A stretch of 64,000 bases of DNA. It comes from Schlesneria sp. DSM 10557. Its GTDB lineage: Bacteria; Planctomycetota; Planctomycetia; Planctomycetales; Planctomycetaceae. Below are positions 63,063 through 64,000 of this stretch, one piece after another. Position 1 is the stretch's first letter, and each line of letters opens with the position of its first letter. The stretch lies in assembly GCF_041860085.1 (NCBI RefSeq), contig NZ_CP124747.1, positions 2,976,001-3,040,000 on the forward strand, given 5' to 3'. Position numbers and translations under genes: made by a program. The notes under the pieces were generated by a model. The model was not told where the DNA came from. It searched no databases and worked only from the letters and a program-made list of their open reading frames with translations.

Positions 63063-64000
63063 CTAATCGAGACTTTCCAGGTCGTAGACCTGGAAAGTCT
63101 CGTTTTTGTAGGCGGGGGTCAGTTCCATCGGCCCCAGTCGGTCCGTCAGCAGGTGCGTCGCACCGGTCCGGGCTCGCAGATCCTTGAGTTCTGTGTTCGA
63201 GTACAGTCCATCCGCGTAGTTTTCTTCAAACCACTTCTGCAGGAAGTTCAGCCGGCGATTCCACTCGACGATCCCCGCGGCATCCTGTGGACAGTCCTTG
63301 AACGAAACATATTCCGCGCGACGTGCAAACCACTTGAATGCCCATCCGTTACTGGGCGATAGAACCAACGCCTCCTGCCTGAGATGGGTGTCGATCCAGC
63401 CACAGGCATCCAGCCAGTCGTGGCGATTCTCGCGCGAGTAGCGGTTCTGGTCCGTCCGGGAATGGGCCAGCAAGGCGGCTCCCAGAAAGCAAACCAGCAG
63501 CAGCCACTGCGGTTTCCAGATCAGACACGCAAGACCGGGTGAGCGTGGTGCCACCAGCAGAGTTCGTTCAAGCACACTGACCAGACTGATGCTGAAAGCA
63601 ACGGGCAACAACACGTCTGCCAGCCGAAAGGGATAGAATTTCAGCAGGTTCATTCGTTCGGCAAAGTACGGCATCAGTTTCGCCGGACGAGGTCCCCAGC
63701 CGATCAGAATGCCGACGAACGCGAAGACGACCGCCCACAGCACGATTCCATCCAGGCGGATTTTCGCCAAGGTACGCCCACCCCACGCCAGGCTGCAGCC
63801 CCAAAGAATCAGCAGAATTGCGTAGCCCACATACGACTGGGCGGAAAACATCATCGGATCAAGATGATGGGCGAGGCGGAAATAGACCTGCAGGTAAGTC
63901 CCGGCGTAACGCGTCTGGGCCGGTACCGTTTCGGTCAACAAACGGAAGACCGGGATCAGTCCCGGTAGCGAGACAACCGTGAAGATGGCTACTGCAATCC
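63063..64000 (-). CDS. Multispanning membrane protein with C-terminal soluble domain (N-terminus beyond window)
   Basis: The frame is open to the window end, where the sequence still encodes a membrane helix (IAVAIFTVVSLPGLIPVF), so the start lies outside. Visible are five or so hydrophobic segments (SYVGYAILLILWGCSLAW, IVLWAVVFAFVGILIGWG, WLLLVCFLGAALLAH and others) and a soluble end of ~120 residues (CGWIDTHLRQEALVLSPSNGWAFKWFARRAEYVSFK). The soluble end resembles the DUF6798-type tail found in planctomycete membrane proteins as I remember it. A role in glycan or lipid transfer is possible but unproven. It is convergent with mfd, 25 bases apart. Confidence 0.75.
   Translation of the reverse strand, partial: IAVAIFTVVSLPGLIPVFRLLTETVPAQTRYAGTYLQVYFRLAHHLDPMMFSAQSYVGYAILLILWGCSLAWGGRTLAKIRLDGIVLWAVVFAFVGILIGWGPRPAKLMPYFAERMNLLKFYPFRLADVLLPVAFSISLVSVLERTLLVAPRSPGLACLIWKPQWLLLVCFLGAALLAHSRTDQNRYSRENRHDWLDACGWIDTHLRQEALVLSPSNGWAFKWFARRAEYVSFKDCPQDAAGIVEWNRRLNFLQKWFEENYADGLYSNTELKDLRARTGATHLLTDRLGPMELTPAYKNETFQVYDLESLD

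Noticed and set aside
1-64000. CRISPR array, rRNA, tRNA and prophage
   Set aside because: I scanned by eye for evenly spaced repeats and tRNA-like cloverleaf ends and for integrase or phage structural genes and saw none; a tRNAscan or CRISPR finder would be decisive.

Overview
The window looks like a chromosomal segment of a Planctomycetota bacterium (Planctomycetales; a Gimesia, Schlesneria or Planctomicrobium-type relative is my inference). The evidence is three separate DUF1501 (planctomycete secreted) proteins, a giant PVC-type dehydrogenase/cytochrome c fusion with calcium-binding propeller repeats, a secreted sulfatase, two ECF sigma factor/Ser-Thr kinase pairs, zinc-ribbon membrane proteins and loose, mostly non-operonic gene spacing. 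No rRNA, tRNA, CRISPR array or prophage was recognised.

Layout. 1-1737: lipid and ribosome cluster read leftward (rpmF, plsX, fabD; fabD is cut by the window edge). 1875-6909: a DUF1501 protein, a truncated transhydrogenase-like flavoprotein, a small membrane protein and a beta-CASP metallo-beta-lactamase RNase. 6979-8743: a complete ISKra4-type insertion sequence with terminal inverted repeats and a 9-bp target duplication; its transposase is split by a frameshift at a T6C6 tract. 8916-13418: ruvB, then a KaiC-like ATPase followed by a hybrid histidine kinase. 13864-15820: a GNAT acetyltransferase and a second DUF1501 protein. 16415-20511: an unrecognised two-gene rightward operon, a repeat-containing winged-helix-like protein and a large P-loop ATPase; this is the best candidate for an undescribed system. 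20710-27314: a sulfatase, then an ECF sigma factor divergent from a membrane Ser/Thr kinase, with a convergent GAF-SpoIIE phosphatase. 27773-31851: glmM, a small secreted phospholipase A2-like protein, an LplT/Aas-type lysophospholipid transporter-like MFS protein and a small membrane protein. 32291-35251: two proteins with the same plan (zinc ribbon, one membrane segment, C-terminal secretin/TonB short-domain-like region).

35540-39519: glpK and glpD overlapping by 4 bases (glycerol catabolism), then a small protein overlapping a STAS protein by 4 bases. 39809-44549: an RND multidrug-type pump and its membrane-fusion partner, with a palindrome just upstream. 45177-51513: the 1581-residue dehydrogenase/cytochrome fusion and a third DUF1501 protein. 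51626-58889: a leftward regulon of ECF sigma factor, Ser/Thr kinase with an N-terminal zinc-finger-like segment, a quinoprotein-like/TolB-like giant protein and a WD40-like membrane protein. 59318-64000: mfd with an unusual low-complexity insertion, and the end of a multispanning membrane protein.

Themes: regulation by protein phosphorylation (two kinases, one phosphatase, two ECF sigmas, one STAS protein, one histidine kinase), secreted or envelope-anchored beta-propeller proteins, and DNA repair (ruvB, mfd). Start codons were chosen by translation signal and family alignment from memory; several begin inside longer open frames, and this is noted per gene. All family assignments are by motif recognition only; no database search was run.
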